From Lachnospiraceae bacterium (GTDB taxonomy: Bacteria > Bacillota > Clostridia > Lachnospirales > Lachnospiraceae), in contig JAFTPP010000003.1 of NCBI GenBank assembly GCA_017463255.1, forward strand, positions 62,001 through 126,000: 64,000 nt of DNA, written 5' to 3'. This document shows, in pieces, positions 62,114 to 64,000 of this stretch (position 1 is the first letter of the stretch; each line of letters starts with the position of its first letter). The translations under genes and the position numbers were made by a program. The notes beneath the pieces were generated by a model. The model did no database searches and was not told the origin of the DNA. It was given only the letters and a program-made list of their open reading frames with translations.

Positions 62114-62503
62114 CTATTTCATAACTGATTTTAAGTTCGTAAATTCTGCTGTAATACCGTTAATCAGTGCTTCATATTTAATCTGGTTTTCAGCCAGATA
62201 CACATTTTCCTTTTCAATATCCACATTATTGCCGTCAATTCTGTACTGATACTCTGAATAATCTGTATATGTACGCGGTCTTACACTTGATTTTGTAAGA
62301 TTAGACACTTTTGCATCCACTGTCGTACCCTCGCTCTTACGCATTGCTTTTGCAAATTCCGCTTCAAAGGCAACCTCCTGTCGCTTATATCCCGGAGTGT
62401 CGTTATTCGCAATGTTATTGGCAATTGCTTCATTTCTAAGCCATGAAGCATCTGCTGCAGAATCCAACATATTGATATAATCATATATTCCCATACTGCT
62501 CAT
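62114..62503 (-). CDS. flgB: Flagellar basal-body rod protein FlgB
   Basis: Proximal rod subunit and first gene of the motility superoperon. 129 residues: MLDSAADASWLRNEAIANNI followed by ANNDTPGYKRQEV, and the C-terminal LAENQIKYEALINGITAEFT helix. The start follows AAAGGAGAACAATT. A sigma-A promoter lies about 75 bases upstream. Confidence 0.97.
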   Translation of the reverse strand: MSSMGIYDYINMLDSAADASWLRNEAIANNIANNDTPGYKRQEVAFEAEFAKAMRKSEGTTVDAKVSNLTKSSVRPRTYTDYSEYQYRIDGNNVDIEKENVYLAENQIKYEALINGITAEFTNLKSVMK

Positions 62504-62573
62504 AATTGTTCTCCTTTCATATGTCCGTTTGTCTTCGAACCTAAAAATAGCAACAGTATAACCACTCTATAAT

Positions 62574-62602
62574 ATTATAAATTATTATTACAAAAAGACA
62601 AG
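62574..62602 (-). promoter_or_regulatory. Sigma-A promoter of the motility and chemotaxis superoperon
   Basis: Minus strand TTGTCT (62602-62597), 17-base spacer, perfect TATAAT (62579-62574). It lies between the codY terminator and flgB. The leader of about 60 bases shows no c-di-GMP riboswitch-like fold that I can find. Confidence 0.65.
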
Positions 62603-62616
62603 TGATTTTACAAAAA

Positions 62617-62654
62617 AAAGGAATTCATTGCACATTACCAATAAATTCCTTTTA
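62617..62654 (-). terminator. Terminator of codY
   Basis: Minus strand AAAAGGAATT and AATTCCTTTT form a 10-base-pair stem, with ATTG/CAAT pairing inside the loop, followed by a run of T residues. It separates codY from the flagellar promoter. Confidence 0.85.
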
Positions 62655-62749
62655 ATACCCAATTCTTCCCTGAATTGCTATTCTTTTTGCTGTTTTTCTA
62701 AGTTCTTATGTATTCTTTATCGACATGTTTTTTGCTTTTCTTAACAGAA

Positions 62750-63550
62750 TTAATGCTTTTTATAACTTTTTTTCATGTCATTTCTTAATTTGTCAATTTC
62801 TTCATATACTGCATCGTTAATTACTTTGATATAAGTTCCCTTCATACCTGAAGAACGGGACTCTATAACACCTGCACTTTCAAACTTGCGGAGTGCATTA
62901 ACAATAACAGAACGGGTAATGCCCACTTTGTCCGCTATCTTACTTGCCACCAATACTCCTTCCATGCCTTCTAACTCATCAAATATGTACACAATGGCTT
63001 CTACTTCAGAAACGGAAAGAGTGTTAATTGCAGAATTAACAACCGCAACCTTTCTGTTTTCCTCTGCATTTTCTTCATTCACGGCACGAAGCATTTCAAG
63101 TCCCACTACAGTGGTGCCGTACTCACACAAAATAATATCGTCAATATCATAGGGCTTAGAATCTTTGTATAAGAATAAAGTTCCAAGTCTTTCTCCCGCA
63201 ATTTCAATGGGTGCAATAATTGCCTGATATTTTCCTGCTGCCATGGAATCGAATCCAAGAGTCTGAAGATTTACATTTTCTTTTGTGGATAAAACAGCAA
63301 GCATTCTCTCGTTTAAAACTGAATCCAGTAATGTTCCCACATTTTCAACATATAGTTCATCCAATGCTTCAATGCCCGGATAATAACCTGTACCAAGCAC
63401 TTTTCCCTTTCTGCTGATTACCAACACATTGGATTCCAGTATTTCCTGCATAACAGAGCAAATGTCACTGAACATTACTTTACTCGAATTATTATTATGT
63501 AATAATTTTCCTATTTTTCTTGTCTTATCTAACAACTGTACACTGCTCAT
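62750..63550 (-). CDS. codY: Global transcription regulator CodY
   Basis: GTP- and branched-chain-amino-acid-sensing repressor. 266 residues from the ATG at 63550, preceded by GGAGGCATAC; an ATG 12 bases earlier lies before that site. N-terminal GAF domain (about 1-155) and C-terminal winged helix with ASKIADKVGITRSVIVNALR followed by KFESAGVIESRSSGMKGTYI (about 200-240), almost identical to the Bacillus DNA-reading helix. This suggests it reads the classical AATTTTCWGAAAATT box. It stands directly before the flagellar operon as in B. subtilis. Confidence 0.97.
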   Translation of the reverse strand: MSSVQLLDKTRKIGKLLHNNNSSKVMFSDICSVMQEILESNVLVISRKGKVLGTGYYPGIEALDELYVENVGTLLDSVLNERMLAVLSTKENVNLQTLGFDSMAAGKYQAIIAPIEIAGERLGTLFLYKDSKPYDIDDIILCEYGTTVVGLEMLRAVNEENAEENRKVAVVNSAINTLSVSEVEAIVYIFDELEGMEGVLVASKIADKVGITRSVIVNALRKFESAGVIESRSSGMKGTYIKVINDAVYEEIDKLRNDMKKSYKKH

Positions 63551-63577
63551 GTATGCCTCCATAACTTACTAAAATAA

Positions 63578-63643
63578 AAAAGCGTTAACATCATTTCCCA
63601 TGCACACATCTTAACACATCAAAAAATGACATTCAACGCTTTT
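63578..63643 (-). terminator. Large hairpin after topA, terminator or codY leader
   Basis: Minus strand AAAAGCGTT (63643-63635) and AACGCTTTT (63586-63578) form a 9-base-pair stem; an inner pairing GTCATTT/AAATGAT lies within. TTTATTTTAG follows. It can end topA transcripts, but it also lies in the leader of codY. Confidence 0.65.
63608..63636 (-). promoter_or_regulatory. Promoter candidate of codY
   Basis: Minus strand TTGAAT (63636-63631), 17-base spacer, TAAGAT (63613-63608) with a TGT extension before the -10. Both hexamers match only four of six bases, and the site overlaps the topA hairpin. Confidence 0.35.
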
Positions 63644-63648
63644 GTTTG

Positions 63649-63663
63649 AATTTTCATAAAATT
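63649..63663. promoter_or_regulatory. CodY box between topA and codY
   Basis: AATTTTCATAAAATT matches the CodY consensus AATTTTCWGAAAATT in 14 of 15 bases; the other strand also matches 14 of 15. It lies just before the codY promoter candidate and 11 bases after the end of topA, a position suitable for control of codY by its own product. Confidence 0.6.
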
Positions 63664-63674
63664 CTATGTTCTTT

Positions 63675-64000
63675 TTAAGAATTTTCTGATTTTAGAGCTT
63701 CTTTTTCCATAACTCTGCCACATTCTTCGTTAGAACATACCATTTTATTACCTTTAATTACCATAGCACTGTTACAATCAGGACATACTACGCCGGATGG
63801 TTTCTGCCATACCATAAAGTCACATTCCGGGTTACCAAGGCAGCCGTAATAGCGTCTTCCTTTCTTGGTCTTTCTGATTACAACATCCTTACCACACTTC
63901 GGACAAGCCACATCTATTTTTTCGTAATAAGGCTTGGTATTGCGGCATTCCGGGAATCCCGGACAGGCCAGGAATTTTCCGTGAGGGCCATATTTGATTA
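63675..64000 (-). CDS. topA: DNA topoisomerase I, C-terminal zinc-finger part (cut by window edge)
   Basis: Only the last 108 codons are visible; the catalytic part lies beyond the right edge. The reading frame continues upstream of the first internal Met as KYGPHGKFLACPGFPECRNT, so this is not a separate small gene. Three topoisomerase-type four-cysteine fingers are seen: CPGFPEC (start of the first cut by distance), CPKCGKDVVIRKTKKGRRYY-GC...C, and CPDCNSAMVIKGNKMVCSNE with EC. The topA-codY-flgB order is as in B. subtilis. Confidence 0.95.
   Translation of the reverse strand, partial: IKYGPHGKFLACPGFPECRNTKPYYEKIDVACPKCGKDVVIRKTKKGRRYYGCLGNPECDFMVWQKPSGVVCPDCNSAMVIKGNKMVCSNEECGRVMEKEALKSENS

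Noticed and set aside
62504-62573. c-di-GMP or other riboswitch in the leader of the flagellar operon
   Set aside because: The leader is about 60 bases and shows no long-range stems or riboswitch core that I can recognise.
62560-62605. CodY box at the flagellar promoter, as known in B. subtilis
   Set aside because: The AT-rich sequence around the promoter matches the 15-base consensus no better than chance; five or more mismatches in each alignment tried.

Overview
The window reads as a chromosomal segment of a motile, low-to-moderate GC, Gram-positive anaerobe of the class Clostridia, most likely family Lachnospiraceae. Evidence: PolC-type replicase, CodY, FliY and CheC/CheD-type chemotaxis, a SwrB-like gene, consensus TTGACA/TATAAT-like promoters with 17-base spacers, GGAGG ribosome binding sites, and many 4-base or smaller gene overlaps. 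Except for one tRNA and one very small gene, everything is on the minus strand, so transcription runs from right to left. The gene order (topA, codY, flgB ... sigD, swrB-like, rpsB, tsf, pyrH, frr, uppS, cdsA, dxr, rseP, ispG, polC, rimP, nusA, ylxR, ylxQ, infB) is close to that known from Bacillus subtilis, which supports the assignments.

Right part (about 62.5 kb down to 28.5 kb): one continuous motility and chemotaxis superoperon of about 34 kb. A sigma-A type promoter at 62574-62602 precedes flgB-flgC-fliE-fliF-fliG-fliH-fliI-fliJ-motE/ylxF-like-fliK-flgD-TIGR02530-flgE-flbD-motA-motB-fliL-fliM-fliY-cheY-fliO-fliP-fliQ-fliR-flhB-flhA-flhF-flhG-PilZ-cheB-cheA-cheW-cheC-cheD-small membrane protein-sigD-DUF342-unknown-swrB-like-MltG-like. 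It encodes the basal body, export apparatus, hook, stator, C-ring, most of the adaptation and signalling system, and sigma-28. A candidate internal sigma-28 promoter lies just before fliK. Flagellin, flgM and cheR are not in the window.

Middle (28 kb to 18 kb): rpsB-tsf with a structured leader, then an envelope block not present at this place in Bacillus: an RHS-like lipoprotein, a GNAT acetyltransferase, a cardiolipin synthase, an LTA-synthase-like sulfatase, a polysaccharide deacetylase and a bactofilin. Left part (18 kb to 1): pyrH-frr-uppS-cdsA-dxr-rseP, an ECF sigma factor with a membrane anti-sigma-like partner, ispG, polC, then a 5.6-6.2 kb island with tRNA-Glu and a 59-residue gene bracketed by a 19-base inverted repeat, degV, and rimP-nusA-ylxR-ylxQ-infB (infB is cut by the left edge; topA by the right edge).

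The most interesting observations are: a surface-protein-type helical domain fused to the hook-cap protein FlgD; an ECF sigma/anti-sigma pair placed directly beside the RseP intramembrane protease; a three-way-junction RNA leader before rpsB whose promoter is nested in the upstream terminator; near-consensus CodY boxes at codY and weaker ones at the degV/tRNA-Glu intergenic region; the internal sigma-28 promoter; and the inverted-repeat cassette around the 59-residue gene. All RNA structures and promoters were found by eye and were not computed.
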